A stretch of DNA of 64,000 nucleotides, taken from Pseudomonas marginalis (lineage in GTDB: Bacteria > Pseudomonadota > Gammaproteobacteria > Pseudomonadales > Pseudomonadaceae). The stretch spans positions 372,001 through 436,000 of the forward strand of contig NZ_FNSU01000001.1 in NCBI RefSeq assembly GCF_900105325.1. The letters are read 5' to 3'. A model generated the notes under the pieces. It was not told where the DNA came from. It worked only from the letters and a program-made list of their open reading frames with translations, and did no database searches. Positions within the stretch are counted from its first letter, which is position 1. Every line of letters begins with the position of its first letter. Made by a program: the position numbers and the translations under genes. Shown in pieces: positions 1 through 7,732 of the stretch.

Positions 1-855
1 CTTGGCCTGGTGGTGCTTGACCACTTCCGGGTTGTCGCAACGCAGCCACTGGCCGCTGACCGGGAAACCGCCAAACCCTTTGCTTTCTTCGATACCCGAG
101 GCCTGCAGCAGCGGCAGGGCCGCGCCACCGGCGCCGAGGAACACGAACTTGGCGTCCACTTCGCGGCTGTTGCCGCTGTTGACGTCCTTGATGCTCACGG
201 TCCAGCCTGCGCCGTTACGCTTGAGGCCGGTCACGCGCTTGCTGTACTTGACCTGAGCGTCCGGGGAGCTGGTCAGGTGAGTGAGCAACTGGTTGGTCAG
301 GGCGCCGAAGTTGACGTCGGTGCCGTTCATCACACGGGTGGCCGCGATTTTTTCGTCGAGCGGGCGCCCCGGCATCATCAGCGGCATCCACTCGGCCATT
401 TCGCTGCGGTCTTCGGTGTAGTGCATGTCCGAGAACGCATGGTGCTGGCTGAGGGTTTCAAAGCGCTTCCTGAGGAACTCCACGCCTTTTTCGCCCTGCA
501 CGAAGCTCAGGTGCGGCACCGGGCTGATAAAGGACTTGGACGAGCCAAAGGTGCCCTTCCTGGTCAGGTAGGCCCAGAACTGCTTCGACACCTCGAACTG
601 GGTGTTGATGTGCACGGCTTTCTTGATGTCGATGGAGCCATCGGCGGCCTGGGGCGTGTAGTTCAGCTCACACAGCCCGGCGTGACCGGTACCGGCGTTG
701 TTCCACGGGTTGGAACTTTCCGCGGCACCCGAGTCCATCAGCTCAACGACTTCCAGCTTGAGGCCGGGGTCGAGCTCTTTGAGCAGTACGGCCAGGGTGG
801 CACTCATGATGCCGGCCCCTACCAGTACTACGTCGACTGCTTCGTTATGCGCCAT
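1..855 (-). CDS. mqo: malate:quinone oxidoreductase, N-terminal 285 residues (runs off the left edge)
   Basis: FAD-dependent, membrane-associated enzyme that oxidises malate to oxaloacetate and passes electrons to quinone in the TCA cycle. The reading frame from the ATG at 855 is open to base 1. The N-terminus starts MAHNEAVDVVLVGAGIMSAT, an FAD-binding Rossmann motif (GAGIMS), followed by the family-typical SSNPWNNAGTGHAGLCELNY stretch around residues 50-70 and GGFPVSGQWLRC near the window edge. A GGAGA Shine-Dalgarno lies 8 bases before the ATG. The C-terminal part is outside the window, so completeness cannot be judged. A 34-codon open frame ends directly at its start codon (see findings). 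Confidence 0.93.
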   Translation of the reverse strand, partial: MAHNEAVDVVLVGAGIMSATLAVLLKELDPGLKLEVVELMDSGAAESSNPWNNAGTGHAGLCELNYTPQAADGSIDIKKAVHINTQFEVSKQFWAYLTRKGTFGSSKSFISPVPHLSFVQGEKGVEFLRKRFETLSQHHAFSDMHYTEDRSEMAEWMPLMMPGRPLDEKIAATRVMNGTDVNFGALTNQLLTHLTSSPDAQVKYSKRVTGLKRNGAGWTVSIKDVNSGNSREVDAKFVFLGAGGAALPLLQASGIEESKGFGGFPVSGQWLRCDNPEVVKHHQAK

Positions 856-1583
856 TTAACGCGTCTCCAAAATCTGCAGCACCAAATTGACGGCATGACT
901 GCCAGGAGTGACGGGGCGTTTCACGTGTTGCCCCAGGTTACCCATGGCCAGGATCGCCATGTCCGTTTCGCAATTCCTTGCACATTCAGCACACGCTTCC
1001 TGCCCGGCCTGATCTGCCTATGAACGCATTCATGGGCGCCTGTGGCAATTCGACTTATGGTCAAAGCGTGCGATTCGTGCAATCAATCCGTAGCGGACAG
1101 GCTCAAGCTCCGGTGTTTGCGGAGTACTCGGGCCTGTGTGGTTGGGCTGTTCCAGACGCTGATGGTGCTTGTACAAACGCCAAACTATTCATTTGCTCGC
1201 CACACTCTTGTGAAGTTGTGAAAACCCGTTTTTTTCACGCTCTTTTGAAGACGTGAACCTCAAAAAAGGGCTGCCCCGGCCTGGCACCTGGCCCGCAAAC
1301 CTCTGCCGACACGCGGCAAAACGGGCAAACAACTCAAGTGGCCGAGCGCAATGGCAGCTCTGGCAGATTCGGTAAAGGCGGGTGGTTTGCAAAGGAAACA
1401 GCAAGCGCGCCAGCTTCACAGGATCTGTGTGGGCGGCTCTCTGTGGGCGATTCTTGGGGTTAATACCGAGGCATTAACGATGCTGCGAGGCCCGATCAGG
1501 AGACGTCCTTATAATCGGGGGGAGATTGTAGCGAAGAACGCCGGGGAAATGGGCGGGTTTTATGACTTTTATTAGGCGTTCGG
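856..1583. other. 728-bp intergenic stretch without a recognisable gene
   Basis: This is the upstream region of mqo and must hold its promoter. Open frames here on either strand have no family resemblance and no good ribosome binding sites. The only coding candidate is a 34-codon frame on the minus strand (856-960) abutting mqo. The part around 1200-1270 is relatively AT-rich, with short A and T runs, and is the likeliest promoter zone, but I cannot fix -35/-10 boxes with confidence. Confidence 0.5.
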
Positions 1584-1817
1584 TCAGGCGGCCAACGCCT
1601 GGTGACGTAGCGACCGCGCAGGGCGTGGGCTTACACGGGCGCGGGCCGGCAACGGATGATGCATCCAGCTCAGGCGAATTTCTTCGATTTCCACCCAGCC
1701 TTCGCCGACGGGAGGCTGGCAGCACGCTTTGAACGCCTGGCAACGGCCTTGCGCATCGAGCAGGGCGAACTGGCGAAGGGCGGGCTTGCGCGTAAACAGC
1801 GACCAGAGAAAATGCAT
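1584..1817 (-). CDS. small conserved hypothetical protein (77 aa)
   Basis: I do not recognise a domain, but the protein resembles small hypothetical proteins I recall from other Pseudomonas. It begins MHFLWSLFTRKPALRQFALL and contains an acidic/hydrophobic centre (GWVEIEEIRLSW) and a basic, proline-rich C-terminus. The start at 1817 is preferred over longer in-frame starts because AGGAGG lies 9 bases upstream. No signal peptide or strong membrane segment is evident. It stands alone, facing away from the lipoprotein gene at 2012. Function unknown. Confidence 0.65.
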   Translation of the reverse strand: MHFLWSLFTRKPALRQFALLDAQGRCQAFKACCQPPVGEGWVEIEEIRLSWMHHPLPARARVSPRPARSLRHQALAA

Positions 1818-2011
1818 GGCGATCAACCTCCTGAGATTGAGGCCAAGCATGCCTGCTTCGGATGACGAGCCCATGTAACGGCTATGACATATCGGTGACA
1901 TCGAACCGCAGGCGACGCCCCGGGTCACAGGTTGTAACTGACGCTAGTTCCCTGCAGGGGCGCCCCGCTATACTGCCGGCCTGTCGGTACCTGATTTCTG
2001 GAGAGAAGCGC

Positions 2012-2599
2012 ATGTTGCAACGCCTGTTGTTCGGTTTGATCACTGTGACCAGCTTGACCCTGGTTGGCTGCGCCAACAGCCCGCAGCAACTGACCCCGGA
2101 ACCGAAAATCACCACGCAGCTGGCCCCGGTGGGCCATGGCCAGCCGGTGTCGGTACGGGTGGTGGACGGTCGTCCGTCGCCGACACTCGGTTCGCGCGGT
2201 GGCCTGTACCCGGAAACCGCCCTGGTGTCGGTGAACGCTCAAGACGTGCTGCCCAAGCTGCAAGCCCAGGCGGAAGCGGCCGTGCGCCTGCTGGGTTTCA
2301 CCCCCAGCCCCAACGCGCCGGGCGCTCCGCAGTTGACGATCACCCTGGCCGAGTTGAAGTATCAGTCGCCTAAAGACGGTCTTTACGTGACCGAGGCGTC
2401 CATTGGCGCCACCTTCAAGTCCGACGTCACCGCCGGCACCCGTCGCTACAGCGGCCGTTACGGTGCGTCGCTGAACCAGCGCTTCGGCATGTCGCCTAAC
2501 CAGGAAACCAACACCAGGCTGGTCAGCGACGTCCTGAGCGATGCCTTGACCCGCCTGTTCAAGGACCCAAGCATCGGTTCATTGCTCAGCTCGCAGTAA
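2012..2599 (+). CDS. YajG-family lipoprotein
   Basis: Predicted outer-membrane lipoprotein of 195 residues. The N-terminus MLQRLLFGLITVTSLTLVGC is a lipoprotein signal peptide with lipobox LVGC, so Cys20 would be acylated. The mature part (SVRVVDGRPSPTLGSRGG, LGFTPSP, TLAELKYQSP) matches the YajG family, whose molecular role is poorly known. In E. coli yajG lies beside ampG, but no ampG is present here. The start at 2012 follows GGAGAG at a suitable distance. A strong terminator lies 10 bases after the stop codon. The ORF can be extended upstream to 1862, but the signal peptide fixes the start at 2012. Confidence 0.85.
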   Translation: MLQRLLFGLITVTSLTLVGCANSPQQLTPEPKITTQLAPVGHGQPVSVRVVDGRPSPTLGSRGGLYPETALVSVNAQDVLPKLQAQAEAAVRLLGFTPSPNAPGAPQLTITLAELKYQSPKDGLYVTEASIGATFKSDVTAGTRRYSGRYGASLNQRFGMSPNQETNTRLVSDVLSDALTRLFKDPSIGSLLSSQ

Positions 2600-2609
2600 T
2601 CGCTCAAAC

Positions 2610-2645
2610 AAAAAAACCGGGCTCAGCGATGAGTCCGGTTTTTTT
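2610..2645. terminator. bidirectional rho-independent terminator
   Basis: A stem AACCGG-CTCA / TGAG-CCGGTT with loop GCGA is flanked by an A-run on the left and a T-run on the right, so it can stop transcripts from the yajG-like gene (plus) and from the small gene at 2658-2867 (minus). Confidence 0.85.
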
Positions 2646-2657
2646 ATGCCTTCAGTT

Positions 2658-2867
2658 TCACGCGGCCGTGTCGATACAAAAGTCCAGCATGCTCACCCCC
2701 GTCAACAGATCGGCCTCGGGCAAGTCCGCATGCTGGTGCCCGCCAAGGGCGCAATACACCAGCCAGTGGCGGTCCTGCACGTTGAACGCCAGGCCGCCGA
2801 TCAGCGCCTCCTGCTCGTCGCTTTGGGCAATCAGATACAGCCGATCCTGGTTGTGCGCGTGCAGCAT
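2658..2867 (-). CDS. small conserved hypothetical protein (69 aa)
   Basis: Begins MLHAHNQDRLYLIAQSDEQE; no known domain recognised. It is acidic, and its alternating hydrophobic segments (LIGGLAFNV, WLVYCALGG) suggest a small beta-rich soluble protein. The start is supported by AGGAG five to six bases upstream (CAGGAGCTTGTC before the ATG). It shares the bidirectional terminator at 2610-2645 with the convergent lipoprotein gene, which supports it being a transcribed gene. Function unknown. Confidence 0.65.
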   Translation of the reverse strand: MLHAHNQDRLYLIAQSDEQEALIGGLAFNVQDRHWLVYCALGGHQHADLPEADLLTGVSMLDFCIDTAA

Positions 2868-3050
2868 GACAAGCTCCTGAATGTTCGAAGGGCAACAGAG
2901 TGGCTTGTTAAGGTGACGTTCAGGTGACGGCGTAAATTACTGGATACATTAGCCGTCCATGGGAGATGGAGCGGTTTTGGTGCTCGAGGCCACTACCGTC
3001 AAGGTTTGTATCTGAACCGATACCCACAGACTGTTTCATCGAGGTTTGCG

Positions 3051-3308
3051 ATGGCGCTGCCCGCACTATTGATCAATGCCGTGGCTTTATCAGTGGCCTG
3101 CCCAGGCGCTGCGCTGCTGTTCATCACCCGCCTGCGCGAGCAACGCGCCATGGCTGAACTGACGGCGCAAAGTGAAGATCGCGCAATCGACCAGCCCATG
3201 CTGTTCCTGGATGTGCGCACCGAGCGGGCGCACCGTGTGGCTTACCGCATCGGGTTCGCCTGCCTTGGACTGGCGCTGGCTACTTCCTGGCTCAGCACCC
3301 GAATCTAA
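3051..3308 (+). CDS. small predicted membrane protein (85 aa)
   Basis: Unrecognised. From the ATG at 3051 (GAGG six bases upstream) the protein has a hydrophobic N-terminal segment (residues 3-25, ALPALLINAVALSVACPGAA), a charged middle with REQRAMAELTAQSEDRAID, and a second hydrophobic segment near the C-terminus (IGFACLGLALATSWL). This suggests two membrane spans with a cytoplasmic or periplasmic middle. A longer TTG-start version from 3006 is possible but lacks a good ribosome binding site. A REP palindrome follows the gene. Confidence 0.6.
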   Translation: MALPALLINAVALSVACPGAALLFITRLREQRAMAELTAQSEDRAIDQPMLFLDVRTERAHRVAYRIGFACLGLALATSWLSTRI

Positions 3309-3323
3309 AAAAACGCAGAACCA

Positions 3324-3353
3324 ATGTGGGAGGGGGCTTGCCTCCTCCCACAT
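3324..3353. repeat. REP-type palindrome (GTGGGAGG family)
   Basis: An almost perfect inverted repeat ATGTGGGAGG...CCTCCCACAT with central GGCTTGC. The same core recurs at 10473-10500, 15942-16029 and as a half copy at 63937-63947. It lies between convergent genes, the usual place for REP elements in P. fluorescens. Confidence 0.85.
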
Positions 3354-3368
3354 TTTCTTGATCGGTGT

Positions 3369-4532
3369 TTACAGCGGGATTCCAGCCTTGACCCGATACT
3401 GATTGCGCACTGGCGTCGCGTATTGCACCACCAGGAAAGGCCGGTGCTCGGCCGGGCAGTCGTTCAGGCGCCGCTCCCACTCCGCCTTCGCCTTGGCCAG
3501 TTCATCGGCCGGGAACACGTCGGCCGCCTTCGGCACCTGCAACTGCGGGTCGGCATCGCTCCACTGGGCGTACGCCAGGTAGTGCACAGGGAACAGCCGG
3601 TAGCCGCCGAGAATCTGCCGATCCATTTCCACGGCCAGGACCTTGGTGTCTTCGAAACGCTCGGTAATCGGCGGCGCGAAGTTGATATGTACGCGGCCTT
3701 TGTAGCCGGTGATGCCCAGCGCAATGCTGACGTCATCCTCGCCTTGCGCCTTGACGTAGGTGCCGGTGGTGGCGCGGATATACAGTTCGCGGGCCTTGGC
3801 GGCATCGCACGGGTCGTACTCGTAGCTGATGGACACCGGCGTCAGGTTGAGTGACTGGATCACTTCGGCAAACGGCTCGTCCTTGCGGCTGACATGGAAC
3901 ATCTTGAGGATCGCCGACTCGGTGCGGTCATCCCCGTCCTTGGCGCGGCCTTCGGCCTGGGCGATCCAGATCGACTGGCAGTCGTTGCGGATCGAATGGT
4001 TGATATAGGCCGACAGCAGGTTGAACGCCGCCATCTTCTCCTTTCGCCCGGTGATCGAACGGTGCACGATGAAGCTCTTGTTCAGGCGCATCAGGTCACT
4101 GACAAACGGCTTTTGCAGCAGGTTATCGCCGATGGCGATGCGTGGCGTCGGCAGGCCGGCGTGGTAGACGGCATAGTTGACGAAGGCCGGGTCCATCACG
4201 ATGTCGCGGTGGTTGGCCAGGAACAGGTAGGCGGTGCCGGATTTGAGCTGTTCGACGCCGGTGTAGGTCACGCCGTCGGTCGCCCGGTCAATGGTGTGGT
4301 CGACGTAATACTCGACTTTGTCCTGAAGCGTGGCCACGGTGGTGACACCGGCGAACTCGCGGCGCAGTTTGCGCGCGATCATCGGCTTGAGCAGCCAGCC
4401 CAGGGCGCCGGCAAAGCGCGGGAAGCGGAAGTGGGTCAGGATGTCCAGAAAGGCCTTGTCACTGAACAGCCGGGCCAGCACTGCCGGGACTTCGCTGTCG
4501 TTGTAAGGTCGGATGGTATCGAATTCGCCCAT
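3369..4532 (-). CDS. acyltransferase of the glycerol-phosphate/1-acyl-glycerol-phosphate (PlsB/PlsC-like) superfamily
   Basis: A 387-residue predicted acyltransferase acting on lysophosphatidate, glycerol-3-phosphate or a related lipid acceptor. It has the NHRDIVMDP block (a variant of the HX4D catalytic motif) around residue 107 and a second block IWIAQAEGRAKDG around residue 190 that resembles the EGxR acceptor site. No clear membrane span is seen. The second of two adjacent ATG codons (4532) is chosen because the AAGAGAG Shine-Dalgarno is too close to the first (4535). It is transcribed divergently from the CPXCG gene at 4665. The substrate cannot be told from sequence. Confidence 0.8.
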   Translation of the reverse strand: MGEFDTIRPYNDSEVPAVLARLFSDKAFLDILTHFRFPRFAGALGWLLKPMIARKLRREFAGVTTVATLQDKVEYYVDHTIDRATDGVTYTGVEQLKSGTAYLFLANHRDIVMDPAFVNYAVYHAGLPTPRIAIGDNLLQKPFVSDLMRLNKSFIVHRSITGRKEKMAAFNLLSAYINHSIRNDCQSIWIAQAEGRAKDGDDRTESAILKMFHVSRKDEPFAEVIQSLNLTPVSISYEYDPCDAAKARELYIRATTGTYVKAQGEDDVSIALGITGYKGRVHINFAPPITERFEDTKVLAVEMDRQILGGYRLFPVHYLAYAQWSDADPQLQVPKAADVFPADELAKAKAEWERRLNDCPAEHRPFLVVQYATPVRNQYRVKAGIPL

Positions 4533-4664
4533 CATGCTCTCTTGTTAGAAACGGCTAGGGTAAGTAAAGGAAATACCAGGGAGCGTCCGGGCAATTGGCC
4601 CGGCCGGAAAATAGCCCTGTAAATAGACCGGCGATTATACGCACAAGTCACCTGGGAGACTGCG

Positions 4665-4847
4665 ATGCTGGAAACTGCTCTGTACGATTGTCCTTATTGT
4701 GGTGAGGCGGTAGAGACCGCGGTGGATTTATCCGGCGGTGATCAGACATACATCGAGGACTGTCAGGTGTGTTGCCGACCGATCATTTTCAACCTGCAGG
4801 TCCATGGTGAAGAGTGGATGCTCGAAACCCGCAGTGAAAACGAATAA
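4665..4847 (+). CDS. CPXCG-motif cysteine-rich small protein
   Basis: A 60-residue protein with two Cys pairs: CPYCG near residues 9-13 and CQVCCR near 33-38. This is the pattern of a small zinc ribbon, and the protein belongs to the CPXCG-motif family of unknown function. The start at 4665 is preceded by GGGAG at 7-8 bases. The next gene (DUF2007) begins 11 bases downstream, and the two probably form one transcript. The two families are often adjacent in gamma-proteobacteria. Confidence 0.85.
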   Translation: MLETALYDCPYCGEAVETAVDLSGGDQTYIEDCQVCCRPIIFNLQVHGEEWMLETRSENE

Positions 4848-4858
4848 CAGGTACGCCC

Positions 4859-5119
4859 ATGCAGCGAATCTACGAACCGGAAAACCTGATGGAAGGCGAG
4901 TTGCTGCAGCAAATGCTCGCCAGCGAGGGCATCGAGGCGCACCTGGTAGGGCGCCATTTGCTCGGCGGCACGGGGGAGTTGCCGATCTTCGGCCTGCTGG
5001 GGCTGGAAGTGGACAACGACCGGGCGGCTGAAGCCCGCGAGCTGATTACCGCCTATATCGGTGCGCAACCCCTGCCCGGCGACGAACCCGACAGCTTCCC
5101 CGACGTATTGGTCTGTTAG
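4859..5119 (+). CDS. DUF2007-family small protein (putative signal-transducing protein)
   Basis: An 86-residue protein with the DUF2007 layout: N-terminal RIYEPENLMEGELLQQML (an 'address' of a PII-like fold), EGIEAHLVG, then GLLGLEVDNDRAAEARELI. The biochemical role is not established; the family name is only a prediction. It lies 11 bases after the CPXCG gene and 36 bases before the YedK-family gene, so all three may be co-transcribed. Confidence 0.8.
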   Translation: MQRIYEPENLMEGELLQQMLASEGIEAHLVGRHLLGGTGELPIFGLLGLEVDNDRAAEARELITAYIGAQPLPGDEPDSFPDVLVC

Positions 5120-5155
5120 GCTGTCGGTCGGTTTACCCAAGAGTCGTGTTGCCCC

Positions 5156-5776
5156 ATGTGTGGACGTTATGCCCTGTTTCGCTGGAACCCTACCTTTGCT
5201 GCCCTGCCGGGCTTTCCGACCGACCAGCAGGCCCAGTGGAACATCTCCCCGAATGATTCGGTGCTGATCCAGCGCCTAAATGACGGCCAGCGCACCCTGG
5301 CACGGGCGCGCTGGGGCCTGACGCCGCCCTGGCTGACTGACCTTTCCCGCACCCCGGCCCATGCCCGTGCCGAAACCCTGGCCGAGCAACCGATGTTTCG
5401 CGAAGCATTTCGCCAGCGCCGTTGCCTGCTGCCCGCCAACGGCTTTTACGAATGGCGCGGCACCCAGCGCAAGCGTCCGTACTGGTTGACGCCGGGGGAG
5501 GGCTCGACCCTGTTTTTTGCAGCGATCTGGGAGGCGTACCCGGTGCAGGAGCAGGTGTGGCTGAGTACGGCAGTGGTGACCCAGGCCGCCCAGAATCAGC
5601 GCCGGCCGTTGATTCTGGACGGGGCGGGTCAGGCCGCCTGGCTCGATCCCGAGACGCCCTTGCATGTGTTGCAAGGCTTGCTGGCCAGTGAGCCGGTCCC
5701 ATTGCGTGAGCGAGTCCTGGCCAACATGGTCAATGATCCCAAGCTCAACGGGCCGGAGTGCCTGACCCCGGCCTGA
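5156..5776 (+). CDS. yedK: SOS-response-associated protein, YedK/HMCES (SRAP) family, with altered active-site residues
   Basis: SRAP-domain proteins shield abasic sites in single-stranded DNA by forming a thiazolidine crosslink through Cys2. This 206-residue protein begins MCGRYALF, so Cys2 is present, and Glu99 lies in the conserved NGFYEW block. Compared with E. coli YedK from memory, the active-site Asn position (INARVET) reads AHARAET here (His69), and the active-site His position (IHDRRPLVL) reads QNQRRPLIL (Asn147). The pair therefore looks exchanged. The remaining fold landmarks (WGLTPPW, AETLAEQPMFREAF, FFAAIWE, ANMVNDPK) are intact, so it is not a decayed gene. It lies downstream of the DUF2007 gene. 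Confidence 0.88.
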   Translation: MCGRYALFRWNPTFAALPGFPTDQQAQWNISPNDSVLIQRLNDGQRTLARARWGLTPPWLTDLSRTPAHARAETLAEQPMFREAFRQRRCLLPANGFYEWRGTQRKRPYWLTPGEGSTLFFAAIWEAYPVQEQVWLSTAVVTQAAQNQRRPLILDGAGQAAWLDPETPLHVLQGLLASEPVPLRERVLANMVNDPKLNGPECLTPA

Positions 5777-5927
5777 GCCTGAGGCCGGTTGCTCACTGAA
5801 GTTGCCGGGCGTGTGAGATGTGTCCGAAATTCATCGGTTACACGTCTGTTGTATCTGGCGCCGATACAAATGAGCGCCTACGATACGCGCCATGTTTTCA
5901 GGGCGTCTTTTCAGGGAGAGTGTATTG

Positions 5928-6746
5928 ATGAAGAAATCATTGGCCGTAAGTGTATTGGCGGCAGGCGTGTTGCTGGCCGGGTGTCAGTCGGTCAACACCA
6001 CCAGCGGCGGCGCGGTCGGGGTTGAGCGCAAGCAATATATGTTCAGCATGCTGTCGAGCCAGGAAGTCGACCAGATGTATGCCCAGTCCTACCAGCAGAC
6101 CCTGGGCGAGGCCAGCAGCAAAGGCCAGTTGGACAAGACCAGCGCCAATGCCAAGCGCGTGCAGGCGATCGCCAATCGCCTGATCGCCCAGGCGCCGACC
6201 TTCCGCCCGGATGCGGCGCAGTGGAAGTGGGAAGTGAACCTGATCAAGAGCGATGAGATGAACGCCAACTGCGGGCCTGGCGGCAAGATCTTCGTGTACA
6301 GCGCGTTGATCGACAACCTCAAGCTCACCGACGATGAACTGGCCGCGGTGATGGGCCATGAAATCGCCCACGCCTTGCGTGAGCATGGCCGCGAAGCCAT
6401 GTCCAAGGCCTACGGCATCGAGATGGCCAAGCAGGGCGCCGGTGCGTTGTTCGGCCTGGGCCAGGACAGCCTGGCGCTGGCCGATACCGTGGCCAACTAC
6501 GGCATGACCTTGCCCAACAGCCGCAGCAATGAAAACGAAGCGGACCTGATCGGCCTGGAACTGGCGGCCCGTGCCGGCTACAACCCGAACGCGGCGATCA
6601 CGCTGTGGAACAAGATGGCCAAGGCTTCGGAAGGCGCACCGCCGGAGTTCATGAGCACTCACCCGGCTTCCGACAGCCGGATCGCCTCGTTGCAGGCAGC
6701 GATTCCGAAGGTGATGCCGCTCTACCAGCAGGCCAAGAAGTCCTGA
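5928..6746 (+). CDS. M48-family zinc metallopeptidase lipoprotein (LoiP/YcaL-like)
   Basis: A 272-residue predicted periplasmic, membrane-anchored protease. It has a signal peptide with lipobox LAGC (Cys19), the zinc-binding HEIAH motif at residues 144-148, and the downstream third-ligand region NENEADLIGLELAARAGYNP. A C-terminal FMSTHPASDSRI block is typical of the M48 BepA/LoiP class. Relatives take part in outer-membrane protein quality control. The start at 5928 follows AGGGAGAG; an in-frame extension to 5892 would disrupt the signal peptide. A REPIN follows. Confidence 0.9.
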   Translation: MKKSLAVSVLAAGVLLAGCQSVNTTSGGAVGVERKQYMFSMLSSQEVDQMYAQSYQQTLGEASSKGQLDKTSANAKRVQAIANRLIAQAPTFRPDAAQWKWEVNLIKSDEMNANCGPGGKIFVYSALIDNLKLTDDELAAVMGHEIAHALREHGREAMSKAYGIEMAKQGAGALFGLGQDSLALADTVANYGMTLPNSRSNENEADLIGLELAARAGYNPNAAITLWNKMAKASEGAPPEFMSTHPASDSRIASLQAAIPKVMPLYQQAKKS

Positions 6747-6755
6747 TCGACGCCG

Positions 6756-6855
6756 TGTAGGAGCGAGCTTGCTCGCGAAAAACGTCAACGATAACGCGTG
6801 TTGCCTGAATAAACGCGGCGCCGGTGAGTTTTTCGCGAGCAAGCTCGCTCCTACA
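6756..6855. repeat. REPIN: inverted pair of GTAGGAGCGAGC-type REP sequences
   Basis: TGTAGGAGCGAGCTTGCTCG at the left end is matched by its inverse complement at the right end (CGAGCAAGCTCGCTCCTACA). About 60 bp lies between the arms, and the pairing extends inward (CGCGAAAAAC / GTTTTTCGCG-like). This is the organisation of a REPIN mobilised by RAYT transposases. It is a different family from the GTGGGAGG palindromes in this window and sits between convergent genes. Confidence 0.88.
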
Positions 6856-6887
6856 GGCATCAGGGTAAACCATCTTCCGTGTTTGGC

Positions 6888-7472
6888 TTAGATCCAGCCA
6901 CTGCTCTGCATGGCCTTGTACACCGCCACAATCGCCAGGACAAAGAACGCTGTAGCCGCCAATCGGCGAATCAATGTCAGCGGCAGTTTCTCCGCCGCAA
7001 AATTCCCCGCCAGAACCACCGGCACGTTGGCAATCAACATGCCCAGGGTGGTGCCGATAATCACCAGCCACAGTTCCGGGTACTGCGCCGCGAGCATCAC
7101 CGTGGCGATCTGGGTCTTGTCCCCGATTTCCGCCAGGAAGAATGCAATCAGCGTGGTCAGGAACGGCCCGAACTTGCGCGTGGTGCTGGCTTCGTCGTCG
7201 TCGAGTTTGTCTGGCACCAGGGTCCACAGCGCGGTGGCGCAGAAGCTGGCCGCGAGAATCCAGTGCAATACCGCATCCGAGAAGAAACTCCCGAACCAGG
7301 CCCCCACGGCACCGGCGGCCGCATGGTTGGCCAGGGTTGCAGCGACGATGCCGGCGATGATCGGCCAGGGCTTGCGAAAGCGTGCAGCAAGGATGAGCGC
7401 GAGCAGTTGCGTCTTGTCGCCGATTTCGGCCAAGGCAACGATTGCGGTAGGAACGAGCAATGAATCCAGCAT
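6888..7472 (-). CDS. TMEM165/GDT1 (UPF0016) family divalent cation exporter, probable Mn2+ efflux
   Basis: A 194-residue inner-membrane protein with six predicted hydrophobic segments arranged as two repeats. Each carries the family signature E-x-G-D-K-T (AEIGDKTQ at residues 15-22 and again at 114-121), the ion-binding motif of this cation/proton antiporter family. The ATG at 7472 is chosen because the first transmembrane segment begins directly after it; the upstream frame extension lies inside the leader RNA. A yybP-ykoY riboswitch precedes the gene, which argues for manganese export. The gene is convergent with the M48 gene. Confidence 0.9.
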   Translation of the reverse strand: MLDSLLVPTAIVALAEIGDKTQLLALILAARFRKPWPIIAGIVAATLANHAAAGAVGAWFGSFFSDAVLHWILAASFCATALWTLVPDKLDDDEASTTRKFGPFLTTLIAFFLAEIGDKTQIATVMLAAQYPELWLVIIGTTLGMLIANVPVVLAGNFAAEKLPLTLIRRLAATAFFVLAIVAVYKAMQSSGWI

Positions 7473-7486
7473 CAGGTAGGTTTCCA

Positions 7487-7552
7487 GGGGCGGGTCGACA
7501 CGGCTATGACACGTACAGCCTTCCCGCCCCGGGTAAGGTGTGCGTGTCATAG
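7487..7552 (-). promoter_or_regulatory. competing hairpins between the riboswitch and the GDT1 gene (putative expression platform)
   Basis: Between the aptamer and the start codon the leader holds a perfect 10-bp inverted repeat (CTATGACACG at 7504-7513 with CGTGTCATAG at 7543-7552). It also holds a second pair (GGGGCGGG at 7487-7494 with CCCGCCCC at 7523-7530). The second pair uses the loop of the first hairpin, so the two can nest or interlock, and the outer arm of the second lies about 15 bases from the start codon. Confidence 0.55.
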
Positions 7553-7555
7553 GTC

Positions 7556-7682
7556 TTGTCAAACCCCGGTCCGTCTGTGCGGACTCCTGGGTCGCATACG
7601 CCATGGCCTGTTGACCAAGTATGTTGACGTATGCCGGACGAGCGTGGCGCTCGTGGGAGACTACTCCCCTAGGACGGAGCGG
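7556..7682 (-). ncRNA. yybP-ykoY manganese riboswitch (aptamer)
   Basis: On the minus strand the leader reads CTAGGGGAGTAG, the hallmark L1 loop of yybP-ykoY. A GC-rich hairpin (CGAGCG...CGCTCG) follows, then GCATACGTCAACATACTTGG...CGTATGC, closely matching the GTCAACATAC segment recalled from the E. coli mntP/alx leaders. The stem GCATACG/CGTATGC is perfect. This class senses Mn2+ and switches on exporters; the next gene downstream is a GDT1-type exporter, as expected. The exact outer boundaries are approximate. Confidence 0.87.
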
Positions 7683-7732
7683 ATTCTGCCTAGGCAAAAT
7701 CCATTCGGCAAGCGTTCTTTTTCAAACCGCCA

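Noticed and set aside
10..1023. A 337-codon plus-strand frame at the left edge
   Set aside because: It is the antisense of mqo, whose N-terminus is clear on the minus strand.
7473..7697. N-terminal extension of the GDT1 protein through its leader
   Set aside because: The extension translates the riboswitch and hairpin region and would displace the first membrane segment from the N-terminus.
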